Shown here: positions 30,313 through 39,327 of the stretch, in pieces
Layout: the number at the start of each line of letters is the position of its first letter
Position numbering within the stretch: position 1 is the stretch's first letter
Assembly: GCF_002900095.1 (NCBI RefSeq)
Contig: NZ_LLKN01000002.1
Location: forward strand, 2,170,001 to 2,234,000
Direction: 5' to 3'
Length of the DNA: 64,000 nucleotides
Source of the DNA: Salegentibacter mishustinae
GTDB taxonomy: Bacteria; Bacteroidota; Bacteroidia; Flavobacteriales; Flavobacteriaceae
Made by a program: the position numbers and the translations under genes
Notes under the pieces: generated by a model
Database searches by the model: none
Told to the model about the DNA's origin: nothing
Seen by the model: only the letters and a program-made list of their open reading frames with translations

Positions 30313-31858
30313 CATCGTCATTATTAAACCCACTATTCATTGAGCTGCCAAAAGCTTCATTCGCACTTGGGTTAGGCAGGTTTGGCGAGCCAAACTCATT
30401 CTCTTCATTCTCACCGGTATTCATTTTAGAATGATACTCAAAAGGCGAATCGAACTCTTCTAAGTTATCAAATTTACCAAGATGACCAATAAATTTAAGA
30501 CGTATATTTTCCAGTCCACCGTTCCTGTGCTTAGCTACAATAAATTCACCCTGTCCATCGGTTGGTGTTCTTTCTTCATCATCCCATTCTTCAATTTTAT
30601 AGTATTCTGGACGATAAATAAAGGATACAATATCGGCATCCTGCTCAATCGCTCCAGATTCCCTAAGGTCAGAAAGCAATGGACGTTTACTGCCACCCCT
30701 GGTTTCTACCGCACGCGATAGCTGAGAAAGTGCAATTACCGGGACATTGAGTTCTTTAGCCAAAGCTTTAAGGTTACGGGAGATCGTTGATATTTCCTGC
30801 TCCCTGTTTCCGCCACCTTTTTGGCTTCCACCAGCCGTCATTAACTGCAAATAATCAATAACAATAAGCTTGATCCCGTGTTGGGAAGCCAACCTCCTGG
30901 CTTTTGCTCTAAGGTCAAAAATCGAAAGTGAAGGTGTATCATCTATAAATAAAGGAGCATTTTCAAGATCTTTTACCTTTACGTTAAGTTGCTCCCATTC
31001 GTGCTTTTCAAGATTTCCGGTTCTTAATTTTTCTGATGAAAGACCGGTTTCCGAAGAAATTAATCGGGTAATTAGCTGCACGGCTGACATCTCCAAAGAG
31101 AAAAATGCCACCGGCATATTTTGTCCAACCGCAATATTCCTGGCCATAGATAAAGTTAAAGCCGTTTTACCCATACCTGGACGCGCTGCAACAATAATAA
31201 GGTCACTGGGCTGCCAACCGGAAGTTAACTGGTCTAACTTATCAAATCCTGAAGGAACACCACTTAAACCTTCTTTATTAGAGATTTCTTCAATTCTATT
31301 TTTCGCCTGGATTACCAAACTCTGGGCAGTCTCGGTAGATTTTTGAATATTCCCCTGGGTTACTTCATACAATTTTGCTTCAGCGCTATCTAAAAGGTCA
31401 AAAACATCGGTAGATTCATCGTAAGCTTCCTCAATAATTTCGTTTGAAATTTTAATAAGGCTACGCTGAATATATTTTTGAAGAATTATACGGGCGTGAA
31501 ACTCAATATGGGCAGAAGATGATACTTTTTGGGTTAATTGAATGAGGTAATAATCGCCGCCGGTTTTTTCAAAATTACCATCTTTCTTTAATTGGTTAGA
31601 AACGGTTAATAAGTCTATCGCCTCAGTATTTTCGAAGAGCTTGTGTATTGCTTCAAAAATTAATTTATGGGAGTTTTTATAGAAAGCATCAGGGCTTAGG
31701 ATGTCAATTATTTCATCTACCCCTTTTTTATCTATCATCATCGCCCCCAACACAACTTCTTCTAAATCAACAGCTTGCGGCGGAAGCTTGCCTTTTTCAA
31801 GGCTAATAACATTACTTTTTTTTGCCGAAAATTGCTGCGGGGCGGTCATTTTATCCAT
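30293..31858 (-). CDS. dnaB: replicative DNA helicase DnaB
   Basis: A full 521-residue DnaB. The N-terminal domain begins LPPQAVDLEEVVLGAMM (about 24-40), the linker helix follows, and the RecA-like domain carries Walker A ARPGMGKTALTL (about 223-234), the DnaB motifs FFSLEMSA and LIVIDYLQLM, and the arginine-finger region SKRPLLSDLRESGAIEQDAD. It has no intein. The acidic C-terminal tail ends DDDDEVPF. It unwinds DNA at the fork. DnaA-box-like sites lie about 70 bp upstream of its start. Confidence 0.98.
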   Translation of the reverse strand: MDKMTAPQQFSAKKSNVISLEKGKLPPQAVDLEEVVLGAMMIDKKGVDEIIDILSPDAFYKNSHKLIFEAIHKLFENTEAIDLLTVSNQLKKDGNFEKTGGDYYLIQLTQKVSSSAHIEFHARIILQKYIQRSLIKISNEIIEEAYDESTDVFDLLDSAEAKLYEVTQGNIQKSTETAQSLVIQAKNRIEEISNKEGLSGVPSGFDKLDQLTSGWQPSDLIIVAARPGMGKTALTLSMARNIAVGQNMPVAFFSLEMSAVQLITRLISSETGLSSEKLRTGNLEKHEWEQLNVKVKDLENAPLFIDDTPSLSIFDLRAKARRLASQHGIKLIVIDYLQLMTAGGSQKGGGNREQEISTISRNLKALAKELNVPVIALSQLSRAVETRGGSKRPLLSDLRESGAIEQDADIVSFIYRPEYYKIEEWDDEERTPTDGQGEFIVAKHRNGGLENIRLKFIGHLGKFDNLEEFDSPFEYHSKMNTGENEENEFGSPNLPNPSANEAFGSSMNSGFNNDDDDEVPF

Positions 31859-31921
31859 ATTACGAAAGTATAAAATTTGTTAAGAGCATCTTAATATTAG
31901 AATGGTTAGTTAATTAACCGG

Positions 31922-31966
31922 TAATCAACAATTCACGTGTTGAAAACTTAATAATAGTGTTGATAA
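31922..31966. promoter_or_regulatory. cluster of three DnaA-box-like sequences upstream of dnaB
   Basis: TAATCAACA at 31922-31930 (plus), and TTTTCAACA and TTATCAACA on the minus strand at 31946-31938 and 31966-31958. The last differs from TTATCCACA by one base. The two minus-strand boxes are 20 bp apart, about two helical turns. The flanking 31890-31920 is very AT-rich and includes GGTTAGTTAATTAACC. Confidence 0.5.
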
Positions 31967-31970
31967 GTGC

Positions 31971-31996
31971 AAAAAAAACCGAAACCAGGGTTTCGG
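31971..31996 (-). terminator. terminator of accA
   Basis: On the minus strand CCGAAAC-cctg-GTTTCGG is followed by eight T, 30 bp after the accA stop. Confidence 0.92.
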
Positions 31997-32025
31997 AAAT
32001 TTAATAGCTTATGATATGTAAGGTA

Positions 32026-32979
32026 TTAGCCTTTAAAAACCCCCATATCCAAATACTTATCCATCCTCTTATTAACTAAATCTGTTGGTGATAAGTTTTT
32101 AAATTCATCATATGCCTCTAAAATTGCATTTTTTACCGTATCAAAGGTCTCTTCTCTATTACTATGAGCGCCTCCAACTGGTTCTTTTACAATCTCATCT
32201 ATAAGCTTCTGTTTTTTCATATCCTTAGCGGTGAGTTTTAAAGCATCTGCCGCTTGTTCTTTATACTCCCAGCTTCGCCAAAGAATAGAAGAACAGGATT
32301 CAGGAGAAATTACCGAATACCAGGTATTTTCAAGCATCATCACTTTATCTCCAACGCCAATTCCCAAAGCACCACCACTAGCTCCTTCTCCAATAATAAC
32401 AACAATTACCGGCACTTTTAGCCTGGTCATTTCAAGAATATTTCGGGCAATAGCTTCTCCCTGTCCGCGCTCTTCAGCTTCCAGACCTGGATATGCTCCC
32501 GGAGTATCCACAAATGTAACTACAGGAAGACCAAACTTTTCTGCAGATTTCATTAAACGTAAAGCTTTGCGGTAACCCTCAGGATTTGCCATCCCAAAAT
32601 TTCTATACTGCCTGGTTTTAGTATTATAGCCTTTTTGCTGACCAATAAACATAAAACTTTGGTCTTCAATTTTACCAAGACCCCCTATCATCGCTTTATC
32701 ATCTTTTACATTTCTATCACCGTGAAGTTCTAAAAACGTATCACCGCAAATAGCATTAATGTAATCTAAAGTATAGGGCCGGTTAGGATGCCTTGAAAGT
32801 TGAACCCGTTGCCAGGCCGTTAAGTTCTTATATATGTCTTTTCGGGTAGCCTTTAATTTCTTCTCAATTTGCCTGCAGGTAGCCGTAACATCAACATCAC
32901 TCTCTTCACCTATGTTACAGGCCTTTTCGTACTGCTCTTCCAACTCTTTAATGGGTAATTCAAAATCTAAATATTCCAT
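32026..32979 (-). CDS. accA: acetyl-CoA carboxylase carboxyltransferase subunit alpha
   Basis: A 317-residue AccA, which with AccD transfers carboxyl from biotin to acetyl-CoA, giving malonyl-CoA for fatty acid synthesis. Family motifs are [60 protein letters not shown] and [15 protein letters not shown]. Length is normal. It is flanked by its own terminator and about 100 bp from the upstream permease gene. accD is not in the window. Confidence 0.98.
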   Translation of the reverse strand: MEYLDFELPIKELEEQYEKACNIGEESDVDVTATCRQIEKKLKATRKDIYKNLTAWQRVQLSRHPNRPYTLDYINAICGDTFLELHGDRNVKDDKAMIGGLGKIEDQSFMFIGQQKGYNTKTRQYRNFGMANPEGYRKALRLMKSAEKFGLPVVTFVDTPGAYPGLEAEERGQGEAIARNILEMTRLKVPVIVVIIGEGASGGALGIGVGDKVMMLENTWYSVISPESCSSILWRSWEYKEQAADALKLTAKDMKKQKLIDEIVKEPVGGAHSNREETFDTVKNAILEAYDEFKNLSPTDLVNKRMDKYLDMGVFKG

Positions 32980-33078
32980 AAGTTGTTATGGTTTGTTTTT
33001 TATTAGCCTACAAATATAACAAACTTTAAAAGGAAGAATTATACTGAAAGAGCATTAAATTTTCAGAAATTTATTCAA

Positions 33079-34155
33079 CTACCTCTTAGCCCTGTAAAGT
33101 AGAAAAATAGCAAGGACACCAAAGCTGATGTTTGGAAACCAAACCGCAATTAAGGGAGAGAAGGTAGATTGCTCTGCCATGGTACCAAAAACTTTATCGA
33201 AAAATATAAATATAAAAGCAAGGGTAATCCCAACAGCAAGGTTCACACCCATTCCTCCGCGCCGTTTCATAGAAGATACAGCCACAGCAATAATCGTTAA
33301 AATAAATGCTGAAACCGGGATACTCCATCTTTTATAAGCTACCACCAGGTATCTATTTATATTTCCTGAACCTCTGCGGCGCTCTTGTTCTATAAATTCG
33401 TTTAATTCGGTATAATTTAAGGTTTCAGCGATATAGGTTTCCGGGGTGAGTTCATCAAATTCAAACGGCAGTATCGTATCCAGCTTATTTTGATGAAAAA
33501 TAGAATCCCCGTCAACTCCAACGATACGCTTATCTACATTGGTCAGAGAATAAGTGGTATCCCCCTCGTTAAACCTTAAACTGGTAGCGCTAATTTTAAA
33601 TTTGAGCTTGTTACCTTCAAAATGCTCCAGGGTGAAATTTCGTGCCGATTTACCTATGGGTTGAAAATGACTCGCGTAAATAAATTCATTATCGTTAATT
33701 TGCCGGTATACATCCCTGGTTTCCTGGGTTTGCTCGTTCTTCTTAAGATATTCGTACTTAAACTCATTAAAACCTTTACTGGCTTTAGGCGCAAGGAACA
33801 TTCCTAGGAATAAAGCCAGAACGCAAACAATACTGGCACCAATAAGATAGGGCCTTAGAAATCTCCAAAAAGAAACACCACTACTTAAAAAAGCGATAAT
33901 TTCGGTATTATTAGCAAGTTTCGAGGTAAACCAAATCACCGATAAAAACAGGAAAAGTGGGAATAATAAATTGGCAAAATAGATCGTGAAATCTACATAA
34001 TAAAGCGCCACTTCAATAAAAGGCACTTCATTATCCAGTATTTTACCAATTTTTTCGGCAAGATTTACCGTGATCCCAATTGGTATAAATAGTAAAAGCA
34101 TCAGGAAAAATGTTCCTAAATAGCGTTTTAATATGTACCAATCTAATATTTTCAA
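33079..34155 (-). CDS. LptF/LptG-family permease (YjgP/YjgQ)
   Basis: A 358-residue inner-membrane component of the lipopolysaccharide export machine. It has the family layout of three N-terminal transmembrane helices (about 10-30, 50-75, 95-120), a periplasmic jellyroll domain (about 130-265), and three C-terminal helices. The opening MKILDWYILKRYLGTF is typical. It follows tgt with a 3-bp gap, so they share a transcript. Assignment to LptF versus LptG cannot be made from one gene. Confidence 0.9.
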   Translation of the reverse strand: MKILDWYILKRYLGTFFLMLLLFIPIGITVNLAEKIGKILDNEVPFIEVALYYVDFTIYFANLLFPLFLFLSVIWFTSKLANNTEIIAFLSSGVSFWRFLRPYLIGASIVCVLALFLGMFLAPKASKGFNEFKYEYLKKNEQTQETRDVYRQINDNEFIYASHFQPIGKSARNFTLEHFEGNKLKFKISATSLRFNEGDTTYSLTNVDKRIVGVDGDSIFHQNKLDTILPFEFDELTPETYIAETLNYTELNEFIEQERRRGSGNINRYLVVAYKRWSIPVSAFILTIIAVAVSSMKRRGGMGVNLAVGITLAFIFIFFDKVFGTMAEQSTFSPLIAVWFPNISFGVLAIFLLYRAKR

Positions 34156-34158
34156 GTT

Positions 34159-35289
34159 TTACAGTCTTTTGTCCATTTGTTTTACCATCATATTCTTCCA
34201 GGTGGTAAAATCTCCGGCTAAGATATGTTTTCTGGCTTCACGCACCAACCACATATAAAACCCGAGGTTATGAATTGTAGCAATTTGCTTGCCGAGAAGT
34301 TCATTCACACTAAATAAATGCCTAACATAAGCTTTGCTGTATTCAGTATCTACGAAAGTGATTCCCATTTCATCTATTGGAGAGAAATCGTCTTCCCATT
34401 TTTTATTTTTGATATTGATGGTACCGTGGGCCGTAAAAAGCATTCCGTTACGGGCATTTCTGGTTGGCATCACACAATCAAACATATCTACTCCCAACGC
34501 AATATTTTCCAGGATATTAATAGGAGTTCCCACGCCCATTAAATATCGCGGTTTATCCTCCGGAAGAATTTCAGTAACAACCTCTGTCATCGCATACATT
34601 TCTTCAGCAGGTTCTCCAACTGAAAGTCCGCCAATTGCATTACCCTCTGCTCCAACTGAAGCAATATATTCGGCAGATTGTTTTCTTAAATCTTTATATG
34701 TACTCCCCTGGACAATTGGAAAAAGCGTTTGATCAAATCCATAGAATGGATCTACTTTCTCAAGATGATTTACACATCTATCAAGCCATCTATGCGTCAT
34801 ATGCATAGAACGTTTGGCATATTTATAATCACAGGGATAAGGTGTGCATTCATCAAAAGCCATAATGATATCGGCCCCAATAGCACGCTGAATTTCCATT
34901 ACGTTCTCTGGAGTGAAAGTATGGTATGATCCGTCTATATGAGATTTGAATTTTACACCTTCCTCCTTAATTTTTCTTCTGGCAGAAAGAGAATATACCT
35001 GGTACCCGCCACTATCGGTTAAAATATTTCTATCCCAGTTCATAAACTTATGTAAACCGCCGGCTTTTTTAAGAATTTCGGTTTGGGGACGTAAATAAAG
35101 GTGGTAGGTATTTCCTAATATAATATCGGGATTAATTTCTTCTTTAAGTTCCCGCTGGTGCACTCCTTTTACAGAAGCCACGGTACCAACAGGCATAAAA
35201 ATAGGAGTTTCAATCTTACCGTGATCGGTTGTAATGGTCCCGGCACGGGCTTTACTACCGGCATCGGTACTCAACAAATCAAATTTCAT
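34159..35289 (-). CDS. tgt: queuine/preQ1 tRNA-ribosyltransferase lacking canonical zinc cysteines
   Basis: A 376-residue TGT, which exchanges G34 for preQ1 in tRNAs with GUN anticodons. The catalytic Asp sits in LTDSGGYQVYSL, base recognition in GLSVGEPAEEMY, and the second aspartate in DCVMPTRNARNG. I chose ATG 35289: the open frame extends to 35406, but a promoter box (TATCTTTGC, 35308-35316) lies between, and MKFDLL is the usual beginning. The zinc-site region that normally reads C-x-C-x-x-C has instead GITFVDTEYSKAYVRHLF with no cysteine. Confidence 0.95.
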   Translation of the reverse strand: MKFDLLSTDAGSKARAGTITTDHGKIETPIFMPVGTVASVKGVHQRELKEEINPDIILGNTYHLYLRPQTEILKKAGGLHKFMNWDRNILTDSGGYQVYSLSARRKIKEEGVKFKSHIDGSYHTFTPENVMEIQRAIGADIIMAFDECTPYPCDYKYAKRSMHMTHRWLDRCVNHLEKVDPFYGFDQTLFPIVQGSTYKDLRKQSAEYIASVGAEGNAIGGLSVGEPAEEMYAMTEVVTEILPEDKPRYLMGVGTPINILENIALGVDMFDCVMPTRNARNGMLFTAHGTINIKNKKWEDDFSPIDEMGITFVDTEYSKAYVRHLFSVNELLGKQIATIHNLGFYMWLVREARKHILAGDFTTWKNMMVKQMDKRL

Positions 35290-35307
35290 AGTGTATTTTA
35301 AGTGAGT

Positions 35308-35340
35308 GCAAAGATACTCAAGTAAACTACCTTTAGGCAA
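35308..35340 (-). promoter_or_regulatory. tgt promoter (TTG-N21-TATCTTTG)
   Basis: On the minus strand TTG at 35340-35338 and TATCTTTGC at 35316-35308, ending 18 bp before the tgt ATG. The -33 element falls inside dispersed repeat C. Confidence 0.65.
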
Positions 35341-35520
35341 ACCCACGAAGCATTTTTTTGTTTTCGAGGCATCCCAATTTGAAGGGACGAAACATTTAAA
35401 TCTCAATTATCGAGTAAATATCAGGTAAACTATCTCGGGGCAAGCCCACGAGGCATTCGTTGGAAACAAATTTTTAATTTCGAGGCAAGCCCCCGGAGTA
35501 TTATACTCTTTGGCGGTGCC
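35317..35520 (+). repeat. dispersed intergenic repeat, copy C (tandem, ~103-bp unit)
   Basis: Two related units begin at 35322 (AAGTAAACTACCTTTAGGC) and 35425 (AGGTAAACTATCTCGGGGC); each continues into CAA-rCCCACGA-rGCATT. Between them, ATCTCAATTATCGAGTAAA at 35400-35418 is a one-base variant of the 19-mer core of copies A and B. The rest of the 365-bp tgt-tkt gap holds only promoter sequence. Confidence 0.7.
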
Positions 35521-35654
35521 AATAAAAGAAGTTAAAACGGGAAATTGTTAGTTACTTGAATAGTTTTCTTGATAACTGACTCGCAACCACTTTGACAAAG
35601 CTTTATAAAAACCTATTTTTGTGGCTATTATTTTAACAACACAATTTTACTTTA

Positions 35655-36503
35655 ATGTCAAAAATCAAAGAATTAGAAGATTTTGCCACCCAGGTTCGCC
35701 GGGATATTTTAAGGCAGGTTCACAAAGTGAATTCGGGACACCCGGGAGGTTCGCTTGGTTGTACAGAATTTTTCACCGCTTTGTACCAGGGTGGGATTAT
35801 GGAGCACAAGCCCGAGTTTAATATGGATGGGAAAGAAGAAGATATTTTCTTCCTTTCTAACGGCCATATCTCTCCGGTATTTTATAGTGTTTTAGGCCGT
35901 AGCGGTTATTTTCCTGTAGATGAATTGAATACTTTTCGCCTTATTAATTCCAGGTTACAAGGTCACCCTACAACACATGAAGGCCTACCGGGAATTCGCG
36001 TAGCTTCAGGCTCTCTGGGTCAGGGAATGTCAGTTGCTCTTGGAGCTGCCCAGGCTAAAAAGCTTAATAAGGACAATCATTTGGTATTCGCCCTTTTAGG
36101 TGACGGTGAACTGCAAGAAGGCCAGAACTGGGAAGCTATTATGTATGCTGCCGGAAATAAAGTTGATAATCTTATTGCTACAGTAGACTTAAACGGCCAG
36201 CAAATAGATGGAAGCACCGAAACCGTTTTACCTATGGGTAATATGAAAGCTAAATTTGAAGCCTTTGGCTGGGATGTTATGGAGATTGATGATGGTAACG
36301 ATATGCAACAGGTTATTGATGGTTTAACCGAAGCAAAATCTCGCACCGGAAAAGGAAAACCGGTTTGTGTACTTATGACTACTGTAATGGGCAACGGCGT
36401 AGATTTTATGATGCATACGCACGCCTGGCACGGAAAAGCGCCTAACGATGAGCAATTGGAAACCGCGCTTGCACAAAATCCTGAAACTTTAGGAGACTAT
36501 TAA
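35655..36503 (+). CDS. transketolase, N-terminal subunit
   Basis: A 282-residue thiamine-pyrophosphate-binding half of a split transketolase. The TPP/Mg motif GDGELQEGQNWEAIMYA-x-x-KVDN (about 150-176) and HKVNSGHPGGSLGCTE (about 21-36) are present. It ends naturally at the domain boundary and the next gene encodes the pyrimidine-binding and C-terminal domains, so this is the known two-subunit form. It acts in the pentose phosphate pathway, transferring two-carbon units. Confidence 0.95.
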   Translation: MSKIKELEDFATQVRRDILRQVHKVNSGHPGGSLGCTEFFTALYQGGIMEHKPEFNMDGKEEDIFFLSNGHISPVFYSVLGRSGYFPVDELNTFRLINSRLQGHPTTHEGLPGIRVASGSLGQGMSVALGAAQAKKLNKDNHLVFALLGDGELQEGQNWEAIMYAAGNKVDNLIATVDLNGQQIDGSTETVLPMGNMKAKFEAFGWDVMEIDDGNDMQQVIDGLTEAKSRTGKGKPVCVLMTTVMGNGVDFMMHTHAWHGKAPNDEQLETALAQNPETLGDY

Positions 36504-36579
36504 AGGTAAAATAAAATTGATTTCTCGCTTATTCTGAAATAAAATCAGTTTAGCTACGGAAATGACAAAGAAGACAAGA

Positions 36580-37533
36580 ATGAAAACATATATAGATACA
36601 GGAAAGAAAGATACCCGCTCCGGTTTTGGCGCAGGACTTACCGAACTTGGCAGAACCAATCCTAACGTAGTAGCACTTTGTGCCGATCTTGTGGGATCTC
36701 TTAAAATGCAGGATTTTATAGATGAAAATCCAGAGCGTTTTTTCCAAACGGGAATTGCTGAAGCCAATATGATGGGAATGGCTGCCGGCCTTACCATTGG
36801 CGGAAAAATTCCTTTTGCCGGGACTTTCGCTAATTTTGCTACCGGTAGAGTTTACGACCAGATTCGTCAATCTATTGCTTACTCAGGGAAAAACGTAAAG
36901 ATTTGTGCTTCCCACTCGGGAGTAACTTTAGGAGAAGATGGTGCCACACACCAGATCCTAGAAGATATTGGACTTATGAAAATGTTACCGGGAATGACGG
37001 TAATTAACACTTGCGATTTTAACCAGACCAAAGCAGCAACTTTAGCAATTGCAGAACACGACGGCCCAGTTTATCTTCGTTTTGGAAGACCAAAAGTGGC
37101 CAATTTTACTGCCGAAGATCAAAAGTTTGAAATTGGAAAAGCAGTTCAACTATATGAAGGGAAAGATGTAACCATTATCGCTACCGGCCATTTGGTGTGG
37201 GAAGCGATACAGGCTGCACAGAAGCTTTCAGAAAAAGGGATTAGTGCTGATGTCATCAATATTCACACGATCAAGCCTTTAGATGAAAAAGCCATTATCA
37301 AGTCGGTTAAGAAAACCGGTTGTGTGGTAACCGCTGAAGAACATAACTTCCTTGGCGGACTTGGAGAAAGCGTTGCGCGTACTCTAGCTGAAAATAATCC
37401 TGCACCACAAGAATTTGTGGCCACCCAGGATACTTTTGGAGAAAGCGGTACACCAGAACAACTAATGGATAAATACGGACTTAATGCAGCAGCAATTATT
37501 AAGGCCACTGAAAAAGTATTAAAAAGAAAATAA
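36580..37533 (+). CDS. transketolase, C-terminal subunit
   Basis: A 317-residue partner of the preceding subunit, containing the pyrimidine-binding domain (about 1-165; GIAEANMMGMAAGLTIGGK, TFANFATGRVYDQIR) and the C-terminal domain (VTAEEHNFLGGLGESVA). I prefer ATG 36580 to an in-frame ATG at 36562 because MKTYIDTGKKDTRSGFG matches the usual N-terminus. The 76-bp gap to the N-subunit gene has no terminator, so both are co-expressed. Confidence 0.95.
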   Translation: MKTYIDTGKKDTRSGFGAGLTELGRTNPNVVALCADLVGSLKMQDFIDENPERFFQTGIAEANMMGMAAGLTIGGKIPFAGTFANFATGRVYDQIRQSIAYSGKNVKICASHSGVTLGEDGATHQILEDIGLMKMLPGMTVINTCDFNQTKAATLAIAEHDGPVYLRFGRPKVANFTAEDQKFEIGKAVQLYEGKDVTIIATGHLVWEAIQAAQKLSEKGISADVINIHTIKPLDEKAIIKSVKKTGCVVTAEEHNFLGGLGESVARTLAENNPAPQEFVATQDTFGESGTPEQLMDKYGLNAAAIIKATEKVLKRK

Positions 37534-37555
37534 AAAAATCTTTTTAAGTATATTT

Positions 37556-37592
37556 AAAGCCTTTGAGAATAAGATTCTTGAAGGCTTTTTTA
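37556..37592 (+). terminator. terminator after transketolase
   Basis: A 15-bp stem AAAGCCTTTGAGAAT with ATTCTTGAAGGCTTT around loop AAG, then T-rich sequence. Confidence 0.92.
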
Positions 37593-37655
37593 TTTTATTT
37601 AGAATAATGAGCACTATTTGTGCGTTATCAAAAACTAACAATAAAACAATCTACT

Positions 37656-38258
37656 ATGAAGAAATTAATGTTTATCGCTGTTTTTCTGTTTTCCTCTGCG
37701 GGGCTTATGGCACAGGAAGCAGATTTTGGAATTAAAGGAGGTTTCAATTACGGAGCTACAGGAGATTATGAAAGCCTTGGTGATGGAGCTGACGATTTTA
37801 GCCAAATTATTGAAGGAAAAGAAAAATCGGGATACCATATAGGAGTTTTCAGTCGATTTGAAATTATAGGTATTTTTCTGCAGCCAGAATTAATGTTTAC
37901 CCGTTTGAATACCGAATATGAAACTTTCAATTATAAGATTGATAAAATTGACGCTCCTATTTTGTTAGGTGTAAATGTTTTTGGTCCCCTTAACATAAAA
38001 GCAGGCCCTTCATTTCAATATATTATAAATAATGAACTTGAGGACACCACGCTTAAAATTGGTGATGTTGAAAAAGATATTACCGTAGGTTACCAGGTAG
38101 GTGCAGGCATAAATCTTGGACGCTTAGGTTTTGATGTAAGATATGAAGGGGCGTTTACAGAAAACACTGCTTTTGGAGCTACTGAAACTGCTCAGGAAAA
38201 CTTTTCGATAGATTCAAGACCATCTCAATGGATTTTGAGTTTATCGTATGCTTTTTAA
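37656..38258 (+). CDS. outer-membrane beta-barrel protein (porin-like)
   Basis: A 200-residue secreted protein. The signal peptide MKKLMFIAVFLFSSAGLMAQ (1-20) is followed by GIKGGFNYGATGD, alternating amphipathic strands and a terminal aromatic motif ILSLSYAF typical of outer-membrane insertion. ATG 37656 is preferred over an upstream GTG at 37620, which would precede the signal peptide with a polar tail. It belongs to the PorT/outer membrane beta-barrel group; no specific cargo is known. Confidence 0.85.
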   Translation: MKKLMFIAVFLFSSAGLMAQEADFGIKGGFNYGATGDYESLGDGADDFSQIIEGKEKSGYHIGVFSRFEIIGIFLQPELMFTRLNTEYETFNYKIDKIDAPILLGVNVFGPLNIKAGPSFQYIINNELEDTTLKIGDVEKDITVGYQVGAGINLGRLGFDVRYEGAFTENTAFGATETAQENFSIDSRPSQWILSLSYAF

Positions 38259-38277
38259 TTTGAATTGATATTTTATA

Positions 38278-38318
38278 AAAAAAGCGCTGATATAAATATT
38301 TACATCAGCGCTTTTTTA
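38278..38318. terminator. bidirectional terminator
   Basis: AAAAAGCGCTGATGTAAAT-type stem: AAAAAGCGCTGAT pairs with ATCAGCGCTTTTT and is flanked by A and T runs. It serves the convergent barrel and FKBP genes. Confidence 0.92.
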
Positions 38319-38341
38319 TTTTTAAAATTATCTTCAGCTAC

Positions 38342-39247
38342 CTATTGAAAGGTATCAGGATCTAAATAATCTGGAGTTCCATTTCCGTTAGCATCCGGAA
38401 ATTCTAAACTACCATCTTCATTTATAATTATTTCGTCGCGAGTTGGAGTACCATCACCATCATCATCTCTATCAGCAAAATTTGGAGTACCATCTTCATC
38501 GGTATCATCATCTATAATATCGTTGTTTTCATTAAGATCTTCCATCCAGCTAGGAATACCATCACGATCGTGATCAGCCTCGTTTACTCCTAATAACTGC
38601 ACATTAAAAATTAAAGGGCTATAAGGTGGAATGCTAGGCTGAGAGCTCGAAAAATATCCCAAACCTGAAGGAAAAATAAGTGCTCCAATGCCATAATCAT
38701 CATTAAAATCTACAGTGTTATCAGGATTAACGGTGTAACCGGTAGCACCTTTAAATTCTACGACGCCTGCAGAAAAGCCTTTAATTAACGTAGTAAGATC
38801 AAACCAAACCGGAGTACTGGCATTATCAAAAGCACTAAGATTTAATAATTCCCCGCGGTAATTAACCAAAGTAGAATCGGTGAATTTGGGCTGTTGCCCT
38901 TGCCCTTCTCTAACTTTAAGTACATACATACTATATTCTACATCATTATTCACCACCGTTTTCATCTCCAGGTTTTCTTCTTCAGAAAGCGGCGTTTTAT
39001 CGGCATTTTCTCCGGCTATAGTATCGAACCTAACCATATAATCAAAATCATCAGAAGGGTTTTCAAACTCCTCATAATTGTAAAAATGGGTGTCCAGGAA
39101 ATTATTAATAGAATCTTCATCAGCTATAGCCTGCTCTTCAGGATCCCTTTCTTCAAATTCAGGGGCATTTCCGTTATCATCTTCGTCACAGGAAATTAAA
39201 GTTAAAGCTGAAATAAAGCTTAGAATAAAAAATTTGTTTAATTGCAT
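38342..39247 (-). CDS. FKBP-type peptidyl-prolyl isomerase lipoprotein with C-terminal TSP3-like repeats
   Basis: A 301-residue lipoprotein: lipobox TLISC (Cys20) followed by DEDDNG, the acidic +2 context associated with surface-exposed lipoproteins in Bacteroidota. The FKBP domain runs from about 125 to 228 (STLVNYRGELL, KGFSAGVVEFKG, IGALIFPSGLGYFS). The C-terminus (about 230-301) has D-x-D-x-D-G-x-P repeats (DHDRDGIPSWMED, DTDEDGTPNFAD, DDDGDGTPTRDE, DANGNGTPDYLD), which resemble thrombospondin type-3 calcium-binding repeats. It would assist folding in the envelope. The fusion of an FKBP to calcium repeats is noteworthy. Confidence 0.85.
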   Translation of the reverse strand: MQLNKFFILSFISALTLISCDEDDNGNAPEFEERDPEEQAIADEDSINNFLDTHFYNYEEFENPSDDFDYMVRFDTIAGENADKTPLSEEENLEMKTVVNNDVEYSMYVLKVREGQGQQPKFTDSTLVNYRGELLNLSAFDNASTPVWFDLTTLIKGFSAGVVEFKGATGYTVNPDNTVDFNDDYGIGALIFPSGLGYFSSSQPSIPPYSPLIFNVQLLGVNEADHDRDGIPSWMEDLNENNDIIDDDTDEDGTPNFADRDDDGDGTPTRDEIIINEDGSLEFPDANGNGTPDYLDPDTFQ

Positions 39248-39327
39248 TGTCTCTATTTTTGGCGCGCAAGATACAATATTCTTGTATTTTTGTTTAAGAA
39301 TAACGCAGTTTTTAAAGGAGAGATTTT

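Noticed and set aside
30870-31346. 158-codon plus-strand frame
   Set aside because: Antisense shadow of dnaB, low-complexity and without family features.
35290-35406. N-terminal extension of tgt
   Set aside because: The extension is translated repeat and promoter sequence; the TATCTTTGC box lies within it.
35655-37533. Frameshifted single transketolase gene
   Set aside because: Both parts begin and end at natural domain boundaries with a 76-bp gap; the two-subunit form is normal in this group.
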